Shown here: piece by piece, positions 7,495 through 16,158 of the stretch | Layout of the letters: every line of letters starts with the position of its first letter | Numbering within the stretch: the stretch's first letter is position 1 | NCBI RefSeq assembly: GCF_009827615.1 | Contig: NZ_WTYU01000002.1 | Location: 603,020-667,019 of the forward strand | Origin: Allopontixanthobacter confluentis | GTDB lineage: Bacteria; Pseudomonadota; Alphaproteobacteria; Sphingomonadales; Sphingomonadaceae | Length of the DNA: 64,000 nucleotides | Direction: 5' to 3' | Notes under the pieces: generated by a model | What the model was told of the DNA's origin: nothing | Seen by the model: the letters and a program-made list of their open reading frames with translations, nothing else | Databases searched by the model: none | Translations under genes and position numbers: made by a program

Positions 7495-8907
7495 ATGGCT
7501 GATACTCTGCGCTGCGATGTCGCAATAATAGGCGCTGGCACAGCGGGACTGGCGGCGGAACGCGCTGCCCGTTCCAACGGGGCAAGCACCCTGCTGATCG
7601 ATCCGGAATATCGTGGCACCACGTGCGCTGCAGTGGGCTGTATGCCGTCCAAACTGTTGATTGCTGCGGCCCATGCTGCCCATGCGGCCAGTTCTGCGGC
7701 CATGTTCGGGGTAAATGTCGGGCAAGTGACCATAGACGGAAAGGCCGTGATGCAACGTGTCCGCGACGAGCGGGACCGGTTTGTGCGGCTGACCAAGGAA
7801 GGGATCGAGGAAATCCCCGCTTCGATCCGGATCAAGGGGCGCGCCGCCTTTACCGCGCCGGGCTGCATCAGCCTGGATGATGGCCGCCAGATTGACGCTG
7901 CCAGCATTGTAATTGCCACCGGTTCTGCGCCCTTTGTGCCGGACGAATTTGCCAATCTGGGCGAACGGGTTCTGACCAGTGACAGTATTTTTGAACTGGA
8001 AGATCTGCCCGGGCGGCTGGCAGTGATCGGGTCGGGCGCAATCGGGCTGGAAATGGCGCAGGCGATGGCACGGCTGGGTGTGGCCGTGACCCTGTTTGAC
8101 AAGGGCGAGCGGCTGGGCGGCATTCGCTGCGACAAGGTGCATGCCGCGCTGAAGGACATTCTGGCAGACGACCTCGATCTGCAACTGGGCGTCAATGTCG
8201 CCGCCAGCGCATTGGACGACAGCATCTGTCTTGAATGGAGCGGTGCATCAAAAGGCCGGGCGGATTTTGATTACATATTGGTAACGACGGGCCGCCCGCC
8301 CAATCTGGACAGTCTCAACCTGTCTGCATCCGGCCTTGAACTGGATGATGATGGGGTGCCGGTGCATGACCGGCAGACCATGCGATGCGGCGATAGCGCA
8401 GTGCACCTGGCGGGCGATGTGGCGCAGGATTTGCCGGTGCTGCATGAAGCATCGCATGATGGCGCGATTGCGGGGCGCAATGCGGCGGCCTATCCGGCGC
8501 CGGTCAAGACGGATCGGTTTACCAAATTCAGCCTTGTTTTCACCACCCCGGCAGTCGCCCGGATCGGCCAGTCCGAAGACGAGGGCGTGGTTACGGGCAC
8601 TGCAGATTATAGCGATCAGGGCCGCGCGCGGGTCGAAGGCAAGAACAGGGGGGTGCTCACCCTGTATGCGGCAGCGCCCGATGGCCGCCTGATTGGCGCG
8701 GATCTGTGCACACCTGGCAGCGAACATCTGGCGCATATGCTGGCCTGGGCCATTCAGCAGGACCAGACGGCCAGCCAATTGCTGACCATGCCGTTCTATC
8801 ATCCCACGCTGGAAGAAGGGCTGAAACAGGCCTTGCGAACCATTTGCGCGGCTACCCCCATCGCCCTACCCGACAGTCAGGATAGTGGCGCACCATCCGG
8901 TGCCTGA
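7495..8907 (+). CDS. Dihydrolipoamide dehydrogenase-like pyridine nucleotide-disulfide oxidoreductase
   Basis: A 470-residue class I flavin disulfide reductase. FAD motif IIGAGTAGLAAERAAR is at about 10-25; the redox-active pair is in TTCAAVGCMPSKLL (CxxxxC) near 42-55. The NAD-binding motif is AVIGSGAIGLEMAQAMARLG near 177-196, the second FAD motif HLAGDVAQDLPVLHEA near 303-318, and the C-terminal His-Glu pair in FYHPTLEEGLKQAL. It starts one base after the stop of the aldehyde dehydrogenase. No E1/E2 genes are nearby, so it may be a stand-alone soluble oxidoreductase (mercuric-reductase/LpdA-like) and not a 2-oxoacid dehydrogenase component. Confidence 0.85.
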   Translation: MADTLRCDVAIIGAGTAGLAAERAARSNGASTLLIDPEYRGTTCAAVGCMPSKLLIAAAHAAHAASSAAMFGVNVGQVTIDGKAVMQRVRDERDRFVRLTKEGIEEIPASIRIKGRAAFTAPGCISLDDGRQIDAASIVIATGSAPFVPDEFANLGERVLTSDSIFELEDLPGRLAVIGSGAIGLEMAQAMARLGVAVTLFDKGERLGGIRCDKVHAALKDILADDLDLQLGVNVAASALDDSICLEWSGASKGRADFDYILVTTGRPPNLDSLNLSASGLELDDDGVPVHDRQTMRCGDSAVHLAGDVAQDLPVLHEASHDGAIAGRNAAAYPAPVKTDRFTKFSLVFTTPAVARIGQSEDEGVVTGTADYSDQGRARVEGKNRGVLTLYAAAPDGRLIGADLCTPGSEHLAHMLAWAIQQDQTASQLLTMPFYHPTLEEGLKQALRTICAATPIALPDSQDSGAPSGA

Positions 8908-8957
8908 CCCGGGCTGACGCGCATTGGCCAGATTATTGACCAGTCTCTGAATCCCGC

Positions 8958-8984
8958 AAGGCCTCGCCTTTTCGCGCTCTTTTT
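8958..8984 (+). terminator. Weak terminator-like hairpin after the disulfide oxidoreductase gene
   Basis: AAGGC (8958-8962) and GCCTT (8966-8970) form a short stem with a 3-base loop, followed by a T-rich stretch with TTTTT at 8980-8984. It lies about 50 bases after the stop at 8907. Stem and loop are small, so termination is uncertain. Confidence 0.3.
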
Positions 8985-9086
8985 GGGAACCCTCGTATTT
9001 TCCCTTAAGGCGCGAATAGCAGCGTGCTAGCGATGTTGCTGTTATCCCGAAGGTTCCACAATCCACGGAAATTTCGAGGGATAGCA

Positions 9087-9749
9087 ATGGATTACAGAGC
9101 AATTGACCGCGCTTCGGCATCACCTGTGGAGGTGAGCCTTGATGGCCGCACTGCCGAGCGATTTACCTTGATGATGCGGACGGCCAAGCTGATGACGGAG
9201 GTGGCGGAATATCTGTGCGTCATCCGCGATGTGTCATCTTCCGGCCTTAGTGCCCGCCTGTTTCATCCGCTTGCGCCGGTCGGCCGCGTGACGCTGGAAA
9301 TGCAGACAGGGGACCGTCATGTGATGTATCCGGTGTGGCAGCGCGAGGGCGAAGCAGGCTTCCGCTTCTGCACCCCGGTCGATGTGGAAAGCATGATCCG
9401 CAATTGCAGCCGTTTCGCCAAGCGCGAGCTCAGATTTGCTGCGGACATAGACGTAGACCTTCATGCCAGGGGGAACTGCAGCGAAGCCATCTTGCGCAAT
9501 TTCTCGCAGCAGGGCGCCATGCTTGAATGTGCTGACCATTTTTCGCTGGGGCAAGTGCTGCGGCTGGAAAGTGACCACTTCCCCCAGACTGTGGGCCGGG
9601 TGCGGTGGCGCATGGGCAACCGTTACGGTCTGGCATTCGATAGCACGATCCAGATGCTGGAACTGGCCAATCTCATAGTCAGGATGAACCGCACCGCGCC
9701 AGTTACCATGGACAGCCCTGCCATCATCGGCATGCGGAGCGTCACTTAA
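9087..9749 (+). CDS. PilZ-domain protein
   Basis: A 220-residue soluble protein with what look like two tandem, degenerate PilZ-type barrels. The first begins near residue 10 (SPVEVSLDGRTAERFTLMMR, then VIRDVSSSGLSARL). The second begins near residue 115 (ILRNFSQQGAMLECADHFSLG, then VGRVRWRMGNRYGLAFD). The S-x-x-G-x-x-L, G-x-x-L and VRWR-x-G-x-x-x-GLxF pattern is typical of PilZ domains, which usually bind cyclic di-GMP. The RxxxR and DxSxxG residues are only partly recognisable, so ligand binding is uncertain. ATG 9087 is preceded by GAGGG at a 6-base distance, which decides the start over an upstream ATG in the same frame. Confidence 0.7.
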   Translation: MDYRAIDRASASPVEVSLDGRTAERFTLMMRTAKLMTEVAEYLCVIRDVSSSGLSARLFHPLAPVGRVTLEMQTGDRHVMYPVWQREGEAGFRFCTPVDVESMIRNCSRFAKRELRFAADIDVDLHARGNCSEAILRNFSQQGAMLECADHFSLGQVLRLESDHFPQTVGRVRWRMGNRYGLAFDSTIQMLELANLIVRMNRTAPVTMDSPAIIGMRSVT

Positions 9750-9760
9750 CCAACCTTTAA
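9746..9760. promoter_or_regulatory. Candidate CtrA binding site TTAA-N7-TTAA
   Basis: TTAA (9746-9749), exactly seven bases, then TTAA (9757-9760), flanked by CC on the right. This is the full consensus of the alphaproteobacterial cell-cycle regulator CtrA. It overlaps the stop of the PilZ gene and lies 46 bases before the small ORF at 9806 and 135 before the GT-C-like gene, a place where it could act at their promoter. The motif is seen; regulation is inferred. Confidence 0.5.
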
Positions 9761-9805
9761 CCACTTTCCTTCACTCTCGGGGTAATTACAGGACCGGGGG
9801 GGCGT

Positions 9806-9895
9806 ATGACGGAGATGACTGCAGACAGCTTGGCCGGCACCTATCAATCAGCGGCCACCGCGCCTGCACCCGCAGATGGCAGCAGGGCAGCCTGA
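9806..9895 (+). CDS. Small ORF, 29 residues, coupled to downstream membrane protein gene
   Basis: An ATG at 9806 after a G-rich stretch (GGACCGGGGGGG) opens 29 codons rich in Ala, Thr and Pro, ending in a TGA whose A is the first base of the next gene's ATG (TGATG). No domain is recognisable and no hydrophobic segment is present. It could be a translated leader that couples translation into the 595-residue membrane protein, or a chance ORF. Evidence is limited to spacing, the G-rich possible ribosome site and the stop/start overlap. Confidence 0.35.
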   Translation: MTEMTADSLAGTYQSAATAPAPADGSRAA

Positions 9896-11682
9896 TGAAC
9901 ATCCGGCTAGAGCGCAGACGCCCGGCCTTTGCGCCTGAATTATACGCCCGCGCGGCGCTGGCATGGACCATGATCTGTGCGCTGCTGCTGGTCACCAACA
10001 TGGACGCAATTGCCAATCTGCGGTTCGGCCATCCCGATGATATCATGCGGCTGCAACAGGTGCGTGATCTGCTGAACGGCCAGAACTGGTTTGATCTGGC
10101 GCAGCACCGGGTTGATGCAGCGGCAGGCGGGGTGAACTTTGGCTGGTCGCGCCTTGCCGATCTGCCGCTGGCCGCGACAATTGGGTTCCTGTCTATTTTC
10201 ATGTCCAGCGCAGCCGCAGAAGCCATTAGTGTGGTGGTGGTGCCATTGCTGGCGCTGGGTCTGGCAGTGCTGCTGGCAGGGCGCATTGCGTGGCGGCTGG
10301 TGGGGGAAGAAGCGGCCGGGCTTACCTGCCTAGCCATGGCCCTGTCCGTGCCGCTGATTTCCCAGATGCGCCCATTAAGCCTTGGGGATTATGGCTGGCA
10401 AGTGGTGCTGGCCCTGGCGGCGATGAACGGAATGATGGCCCGCAATCCGAAAACCGGCGGGTGGATGACAGGCATTGCGCTGGCGCTGTGGCTGGCAATT
10501 TCGGTCGAAGGCCTGCCAGTGGTCCTTGCCATCTGCGCGATTGCCGTGCTGCGCTGGCTGCGTGACCGGCGCGACCATGGCTGGCCGGTGCATGTGCTGG
10601 CATCCCTGGCCAGTACATCCGCGGTTCTGTTTGCGGTGCTGAATGGCGCGGATTTTTCCATGAATGACTGCAGCCGGATTGCCCCTGCCCATCTTGCGGC
10701 ATTCGCTTTATTTGCAGGCTGTGTCTGGGGGCTTTCCCGGCTGGAACCGCTACCGCGTGCGGCGCTGGTTACTGCCTTGGCCAGCACCGGGGCTGGATGC
10801 GCGGCATTGTTCTACTTTGCAGCGCCTGTTTGCGGTGTTGGCGGCTTGTCCGGTGGCACTACTACGGCAGCGCCATTTCCCTTCAGCGGTATCGGCGCCA
10901 GTTTGCCGGTATGGCAGCAATCACCCATGCTGGCCGTGCAAATCGTGGTCCCGCCGCTGATTGCGCTGCTCGCCACGCTTCAGCTTGCGGGCAAAAGCGC
11001 AGGCTGGCTGCGCCAGTGGTGGCAGGATTATGCCCTGCTGCTGATCGCGGCGCTGGCAGTTTCCTTATGGACAGCGCGGGCTGGCGCGGTGGCGGGCGCG
11101 CTTGCGGCCATTCCGCTGGGCTGGCAGATCTCGCAATGGATACGCAATGCACGCAACATGCGTCGTCCGGGCAAACGGGTGCTGGCCCTGGCAGGCGCGG
11201 CGCTGGCGCTGCTTCCGGCCATGCCGCTGACGCTGCTGGCCATCGCGATGCCCGCGCAGGCATCGCTGGGACAAATGCCGAAACCCGCTGTTTCCTGCGA
11301 CATGAAGCCGCTGGCAGCGATGCTGACGGGCGCGCAGGCAGGCGAAATTCTCGCGCCGGTGGATCTGGGCGCGCATCTGCTCGGTTATACGGCGCATTCG
11401 GTCATCGCCGCGCCGCAGCACCAGTCTGCTGCACAAATGCGCCAGGTGCAGGCCATCTTTACCGGCGATCCCTCGGCCGCGCGCGAAATAGTGCGGGCAC
11501 GCGGGACAGCCTATGTGGCGCTTTGTCCCGGCCACACAGAACCTGCCCTTTATGCCGCCGCTGCGCCGCACGGACTGATGGCACAACTGCTGAACGGCAA
11601 TGCGCCTGCATGGCTGAAGCCGATTTCGCCCGCCGGAACGGGCGGCATTCAAATCTGGAAAATAGCGCTTACGCCGGCCTGA
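9895..11682 (+). CDS. Polytopic membrane protein, GT-C-type glycosyltransferase-like
   Basis: A 595-residue protein with about ten or more hydrophobic segments. After the first membrane segment (LAWTMICALLLVT, residues 22-34) comes HPDDIMRLQQVRDLLNGQNW. An acidic pair in the first external loop followed by Arg is the hallmark of GT-C-fold transferases that use lipid-linked sugars. Many Leu/Ala-rich membrane spans follow, then a soluble C-terminal part of about 130 residues with Cys pairs (VSCDMKPL, ALCPGH). AGGG lies 7 bases before ATG 9895. The specific donor and acceptor are unknown. It may serve envelope glycosylation. It overlaps the convergent MsrB gene by 14 bases. Confidence 0.6.
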   Translation: MNIRLERRRPAFAPELYARAALAWTMICALLLVTNMDAIANLRFGHPDDIMRLQQVRDLLNGQNWFDLAQHRVDAAAGGVNFGWSRLADLPLAATIGFLSIFMSSAAAEAISVVVVPLLALGLAVLLAGRIAWRLVGEEAAGLTCLAMALSVPLISQMRPLSLGDYGWQVVLALAAMNGMMARNPKTGGWMTGIALALWLAISVEGLPVVLAICAIAVLRWLRDRRDHGWPVHVLASLASTSAVLFAVLNGADFSMNDCSRIAPAHLAAFALFAGCVWGLSRLEPLPRAALVTALASTGAGCAALFYFAAPVCGVGGLSGGTTTAAPFPFSGIGASLPVWQQSPMLAVQIVVPPLIALLATLQLAGKSAGWLRQWWQDYALLLIAALAVSLWTARAGAVAGALAAIPLGWQISQWIRNARNMRRPGKRVLALAGAALALLPAMPLTLLAIAMPAQASLGQMPKPAVSCDMKPLAAMLTGAQAGEILAPVDLGAHLLGYTAHSVIAAPQHQSAAQMRQVQAIFTGDPSAAREIVRARGTAYVALCPGHTEPALYAAAAPHGLMAQLLNGNAPAWLKPISPAGTGGIQIWKIALTPA

Positions 11683-12166
11683 AATCCATCGCATCGCCAT
11701 TCATGCAATAGCGTTTGCCGGTGGGCTGCGGCCCGTCGTTAAACACATGGCCCAGATGCCCGCCGCAATCCGCACAGAGAACTTCGGTTCTGGGATAGCC
11801 GATTTTGTAATCAGTATCCGTCACAATCCCGCCTGCCAGCGGTTTCCAGAAACTGGGCCAGCCAGTGCGGCTGTCGAATTTGGTTTTCGACGAATACAGC
11901 GCATTGGCGCAGCCAGCGCAGACAAAAGTGCCAATGCGCTTTTCCTTGTCCAGCGGCGACGAATAGGGACGTTCGGTGCCCGCCTGACGCAGTACGTAAT
12001 ATTCCTTCGCTGTCAGCCGCTTGCGCCATTGTGCATCGCTCAACGCCTTGGGAAAACTGCGCGCTTCTGCCCGGCCAGACCCGCAGCTGGCCAGCACCAC
12101 GCCTGATGCAGCCGTGCCCAGCCAGCCAAGCATGGACCGCCGCGAATTCCTGCCATTCAAAATCAT
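11669..12166 (-). CDS. msrB: Exported peptide-methionine (R)-S-oxide reductase (MsrB), Tat/lipoprotein signal
   Basis: A 165-residue enzyme that reduces methionine-R-sulfoxide in proteins. The N-terminus has SRRSMLGWLG, a twin-arginine-like signal, followed by VVLASC, a lipobox, so the enzyme is probably exported and lipid-anchored. The MsrB domain follows: zinc Cys pairs in FVCAGCANALY and LCADCGGHLGH, TGWPSFWKP, HVFNDGPQPTGKRYC with the catalytic Cys in RYCMNGDAMDF. ATG 12166 is preceded by AAAGGAT and excludes a much longer open frame that runs into the P450 gene. It lies 100 bases downstream of the P450 gene in the same direction. Confidence 0.92.
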   Translation of the reverse strand: MILNGRNSRRSMLGWLGTAASGVVLASCGSGRAEARSFPKALSDAQWRKRLTAKEYYVLRQAGTERPYSSPLDKEKRIGTFVCAGCANALYSSKTKFDSRTGWPSFWKPLAGGIVTDTDYKIGYPRTEVLCADCGGHLGHVFNDGPQPTGKRYCMNGDAMDFRPA

Positions 12167-12266
12167 GCCAAATCCTTTATGCCCCGGCCTATTTCCGGTC
12201 TTTGTTCCTGCATAGAGATACGGACCGAACGGCAAAAAGGTTTCAGCTGGTTGCGCCGGGCGCGCG

Positions 12267-13613
12267 TCAGAAGTGAGTGATTTCCACTTCCAGCTTGCGG
12301 AAGCCATGGACAAAATTGGCGCGCACCCGCTCCACATCACCGGCCACATGCACCCGCATCCGCCGCTTGTGCATTTCTTCCAGCAGCAGGCGAAGTTGCA
12401 ATTCTGCCAGCCGCGCACCGACACACCGATGGACGCCATAGCCGAAGGAAATGTTCCGCCGTGCATTCTCGCGGGTGATGTCAATCTTGTCGGGGTTGTC
12501 GAACACCGTCTCGTCGCGGTTGGCGGAAAGATACCACATGACGACCTTGTCGCCTTTCTTGATCTGTTCGCCGAACAGTTCGGTGTCTTCCGTGGCAGTG
12601 CGCCGCATGTGGGAAAGCGGGGTCTGGTAACGGATGCATTCCTGCACCGCATTGGGGATAAGATCGGGGTTTTCCTCGAACAATTTGCGCTGGTCGGGGA
12701 ATTTGTCGAACCCGTGAATCATGCCGGACATGGTGTTGCGGGTGGTATCGTTCCCGCCGACAATCAGCAGCACCAGATTGCCCATGAATTCCAGCGGGTC
12801 CATCTGGTTCATGGCCGGGCTGTGGATCATCATGGAAATTAGGTCGGGGCTGGGCTCTTCATTGGCCTTCTTCATCCATAATTGCTGAAAATAGGCTGCC
12901 ATTTCATGCAGGATTTCGCGGCGCTGCATGTCCAGATCGCGGGCGAGGGACAATTCGGTATCGCCCGCCCAGTCTGACCAGTAAGTCAGCAGATGGCGGT
13001 CTTCCCACGGGAAATCGAACAGGATCGCCAGCATCCCGGTGGTCAGCGGGATGGAGACCTTTTCAACCCAGTCGAACACTTCGCCTTCGGGCAAACTATC
13101 CAGCAGTTCTGCCGTGCGCTGGCGGATTTCCACTTCCATCCGCTTCATTTCGGCAGGGGTAAAGGCAGGCGCGACGGTGCGCCGCTGGCCGGTATGTTTG
13201 GGCCGGTCCATGGCGATGAACATGGGCAGCTGGAACCGTTCCTCGCCTTCTGCAAGTTCCTGTTCCCAGTCCGGGTCGGTAATGGTGATGCCGCCATGTT
13301 CCCAGCTTGACGAGAACAGTTCGGGCAGGGATTCGACGTGCTGGATGGCCTTGTGCTGGACCACGTTCCAATATGCGCCGAACGGGCTTTCCGGCACATA
13401 ATGCAGCGGGCCCTTGGCGCGCATTTCGGCAAAGATGGGCTGCCACCTGTCTTCCACGTAAATATCGCTGCGGCTGACATCGAACTTGTGGCTGTGGGTG
13501 GGCCGGTTCTGCGGATTGGCTGCCAGATATTGCGTCAGGGCATCAAACGCAGTGGGCGATGTGCGGCATTTGGGCATTTCCTGCCCAGCGGGATCTGCAA
13601 CTTTGGTCGCCAT
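12267..13613 (-). CDS. Cytochrome P450, CYP153 alkane-hydroxylase type
   Basis: A 448-residue soluble P450. The I-helix oxygen-activation motif is VGGNDTTRNTMSG near residue 280, the ExxR motif is AVQECIRYQ near 317-325, and the heme-binding loop is FGYGVHRCVGARLAE near 390. MFIAMDRPKHTGQRRTVAPA and the overall pattern match the CYP153 family of terminal alkane and fatty acid omega-hydroxylases found in many Sphingomonadales. Redox partners (ferredoxin and ferredoxin reductase) usually sit beside CYP153; here the only flavin reductase candidate is 4 kb away and no ferredoxin is visible. A palindrome lies over the likely promoter upstream. Confidence 0.88.
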   Translation of the reverse strand: MATKVADPAGQEMPKCRTSPTAFDALTQYLAANPQNRPTHSHKFDVSRSDIYVEDRWQPIFAEMRAKGPLHYVPESPFGAYWNVVQHKAIQHVESLPELFSSSWEHGGITITDPDWEQELAEGEERFQLPMFIAMDRPKHTGQRRTVAPAFTPAEMKRMEVEIRQRTAELLDSLPEGEVFDWVEKVSIPLTTGMLAILFDFPWEDRHLLTYWSDWAGDTELSLARDLDMQRREILHEMAAYFQQLWMKKANEEPSPDLISMMIHSPAMNQMDPLEFMGNLVLLIVGGNDTTRNTMSGMIHGFDKFPDQRKLFEENPDLIPNAVQECIRYQTPLSHMRRTATEDTELFGEQIKKGDKVVMWYLSANRDETVFDNPDKIDITRENARRNISFGYGVHRCVGARLAELQLRLLLEEMHKRRMRVHVAGDVERVRANFVHGFRKLEVEITHF

Positions 13614-13658
13614 GAAATCTCTCTCTCCTGAGTCGCAGCCTTACCGGCTGGCGATCTT

Positions 13659-13694
13659 CAGGATGCATCCTGCGCTTACTTACCGGCTTGTCAA
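13659..13694 (-). promoter_or_regulatory. Candidate promoter with palindromic operator ahead of the CYP153-like gene
   Basis: On the minus strand TTGACA (13694-13689) is followed, 17 bases on, by AGGATG, which lies inside the perfect 14-bp palindrome CAGGATGCATCCTG (13659-13672). The repeat TTACCGGCT occurs at 13641-13649 and again at 13680-13688, on either side of the palindrome. A symmetric site over the -10 region is typical of repressor binding. The -10 match is poor, so the promoter is tentative; the palindrome itself is clear. Confidence 0.4.
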
Positions 13695-13790
13695 TAGTGG
13701 GTTGCAGTTTGCGACCTATCCTTGCGCCAGCACGTAATGATGCTGCGCGGCAAGGCTGCAAATCTGGTCCGGCGCATGGCCCGGTGCTGG

Positions 13791-15083
13791 TCAGGCAGCG
13801 GGTTTGCGGGACCACCATTTGCGGCCGCTTTTCACGCCTTGCGGGCCGGACTTCATCACGCGTGAGCGGAACAGTGCTGCGCCCATCTTGACCAGAATTC
13901 CAGTGGCCAGCACCTGATAGCCAATGGCCAGCACATGGGGCCAGAGGGCTGCCTGCTGCGCGGCGCGCCCCAGCATGGCATAGGGTGAACTGAGCGGGAA
14001 AATCACCGCCAGCGTTTCGATCGGCGATCCGATGTCGTTGACTGCAAAGGTGGCGAGGAAAAATACCGCCAATTGCAGGATGGTGGCGGGCATGGACAGG
14101 GTCTGCACATCGCGCACGGTAGGCGCGAGCGAACCGATGGCGAGGAATATCGAGCCAATCAGCAGATAGGCCATCGCAAAATAGACCAGGAACAGGGCGC
14201 AAAACACCGGCCAGCCCACGGCAGGTTCGGGCAGCGGGCCAATTGCGCCGGCACCCAGTGCCAGCACGGCACCGCCCAGCCCGCCCCACACCGCAATACC
14301 GACAAAACTGATCGCCAGCATGGCAAACAGCTTGCCCAGAAACACGGCATCCATGGGAATGGCGGCTGCCAGCACTTCGATGATCTTGTTGCCTTTTTCT
14401 TCCACCAGATTGGACAGCACCATCCCTGCCAGCAGCATGGTCAGCAGGAACAGCAGCGTCAGCGAGCCAGTGGCAATGGCCGCGTTGGAACTGCGCTTGC
14501 TGGCAACGCTGCTTGCGGTCGGCTCCAGCGAAACGGCAGGATAGCTGCCCGTGTCGCCGCGCGCCGTGGCCGCGATGAGGGCGACGGGGCCTTTCCAGCT
14601 TTCAATCCGCTCGTCAGGCCCGATCAGCCGCGGTGCGGCGAGCGACCCTGTCAGGACTGCGGCGACATTGCGGTCTGCATCTTCCAGCAAAGCCTGCGGG
14701 TCCATCTTTGCGCCACTGCCAGCACCAGTGCCAGCATCAGTGCCGGCATCAGCACTCAGGCCCGATGTTGCAGGCACGAAGATTTCGGGCATGCGGGTCA
14801 ATTGTTCAAGCTGGCCGTGGGCAGCGACAAATGCCGCGCTCTCGCTGGCATCCAGCGCCACTGCCATGGTCGGATCTTGCGATCGTTCGGCCGCTTTGGC
14901 GCCCAGCATTCCGGCACCGCCGCTGATACCAAGGAAGAAAATCGGCCCGAGCAGGAAAAACAGGAACGCCTTGCTGAACAAAACGGCCTGAAAATCCCGC
15001 CGCGCGATAATATAGGCCGCCTGCCACAGCGACAGGCGCGCATTTTCGATAGGCCCGGAGTTGCCATTTTCTCTGGCGTTCAT
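13791..15083 (-). CDS. ABC-2 type exporter permease (NatB-like)
   Basis: A 430-residue membrane protein. An N-terminal membrane segment is at about 38-58 (AFLFFLLGPIFFLGISGG), followed by a large extracytoplasmic domain of about 150 residues that holds an Ala/Gly/Asp repeat (DAGTDAGTGAGSGA). Five further membrane segments follow, from GSLTLLFLLTMLLAGMVL onward (SNLVEEKGNKIIEVLAA between them is the conserved EKxxKIxE-type loop of ABC-2 permeases). The start ATGA overlaps the stop of the ATPase gene upstream. NatAB-type exporters pump sodium ions or drugs; substrate is unknown here. Confidence 0.82.
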   Translation of the reverse strand: MNARENGNSGPIENARLSLWQAAYIIARRDFQAVLFSKAFLFFLLGPIFFLGISGGAGMLGAKAAERSQDPTMAVALDASESAAFVAAHGQLEQLTRMPEIFVPATSGLSADAGTDAGTGAGSGAKMDPQALLEDADRNVAAVLTGSLAAPRLIGPDERIESWKGPVALIAATARGDTGSYPAVSLEPTASSVASKRSSNAAIATGSLTLLFLLTMLLAGMVLSNLVEEKGNKIIEVLAAAIPMDAVFLGKLFAMLAISFVGIAVWGGLGGAVLALGAGAIGPLPEPAVGWPVFCALFLVYFAMAYLLIGSIFLAIGSLAPTVRDVQTLSMPATILQLAVFFLATFAVNDIGSPIETLAVIFPLSSPYAMLGRAAQQAALWPHVLAIGYQVLATGILVKMGAALFRSRVMKSGPQGVKSGRKWWSRKPAA

Positions 15084-16114
15084 CGCACTGTCTCCGCCAA
15101 TTTGTCTTCTTCCAGCGCGCGCGCGGCAGCTTCACCGGCGATATGGACGAAAGCATCGTGCAAACCGGCCCGTTCGATGGATAGCGACAGGATGCCTGCC
15201 TCGCCTTCGATCAGCGCCCTGAGCAGCGGTTCGATCCCGCTTTCCGGCAGGGAAAACATCCAGAAATCCCCTTCCCGGCGGGCATCGGCAGGCAGGGCGT
15301 CACGCCAGCGGCCTTCATGGGCCTGCGTTTCCAGCCGCACTTGCGCCGGGATCCGGTCACGCGCTTCATCCACAGAACCGGCATAGGGCACTTTGCCGCC
15401 GGCAATGATCGCCACACCTTCGCACAGGCGTTCTGCATGGGCGATGACGTGGGTGGAGAAAATCACCGTCGTGCCATCTGCCGCCAGATCGCGGATCATC
15501 CGTTCCAGCTTGCCCTGATTGATCGCATCAAGGCCCGAAAACGGCTCGTCCAGCACCACCAGGCGCGGCTGATGGACCAGAGTGCCGAGCAGTTGGACCG
15601 TTTGCGCCATGCCTTTGGACAATTGGCGGATCTGCCGGTCAGCGGCATGGCCCAGATCGTGTTTTTCCAGCAATTCGCGCCCGCGCCTTTTGCCTTCGGC
15701 CAGCGGCAGCCCGCGCAAAGCACCCAGAAAGCCGATTGCCTCATACGCTTTCATGGACGGGTATAGGCCGCGTTCTTCGGGCAGATAGCCAATCATCCGG
15801 GCAATATCGTGCGGGCGATCATGGCCCAGCACCCGGCGCACACCGGCGTCAGGGTCAATAATGCCGAGAAGCATCCGCAAAGTGGTGGTCTTGCCCGCGC
15901 CATTGGGGCCAAGAATGCCGTAAATTGCCCCTTGCGGCACAGCCAGGTCCACCCCGTCCACTGCGGTTGTCCCCTCGAACCGTTTGACCAGCCCGATGGC
16001 TTCTATCGCCAAAGGAGCACCTGTATTGAGGCCCCCTGTATTGAGACGGGTGATGTCGGGGGCGTGATTGTCGGCATTGCCCAATCCGCTGCGTTCGCTT
16101 AGCGCCATATCCAT
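15080..16114 (-). CDS. ABC transporter ATP-binding protein (NatA-like)
   Basis: A 344-residue ATPase. Walker A is GPNGAGKTTTLRML near residue 76, the signature is QLSKGMAQTVQLLG near 163, and Walker B is LVVLDEPFSGLD near 186. It ends with a DUF4162-like C-terminal domain typical of NatA. The first 35 residues are an extra, low-complexity extension containing TRLNTGGLNTGAP, encoded by an 11-base near-tandem repeat at about 16021-16045. The family energises ABC-2 exporters, and the permease gene follows with an ATGA overlap. It is divergent from queG, with only 44 bases between the starts. Confidence 0.9.
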   Translation of the reverse strand: MDMALSERSGLGNADNHAPDITRLNTGGLNTGAPLAIEAIGLVKRFEGTTAVDGVDLAVPQGAIYGILGPNGAGKTTTLRMLLGIIDPDAGVRRVLGHDRPHDIARMIGYLPEERGLYPSMKAYEAIGFLGALRGLPLAEGKRRGRELLEKHDLGHAADRQIRQLSKGMAQTVQLLGTLVHQPRLVVLDEPFSGLDAINQGKLERMIRDLAADGTTVIFSTHVIAHAERLCEGVAIIAGGKVPYAGSVDEARDRIPAQVRLETQAHEGRWRDALPADARREGDFWMFSLPESGIEPLLRALIEGEAGILSLSIERAGLHDAFVHIAGEAAARALEEDKLAETVR

Positions 16115-16158
16115 GTTTGCTGATTAACCAGCAGGCGTGAACGGGAGCAACCCCAAGA

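Noticed and set aside
12167-12652. Long N-terminal extension of MsrB into the P450 gene
   Set aside because: The ATG at 12166 has a ribosome site and begins the Tat/lipobox signal; the extension only reads P450 codons out of frame.
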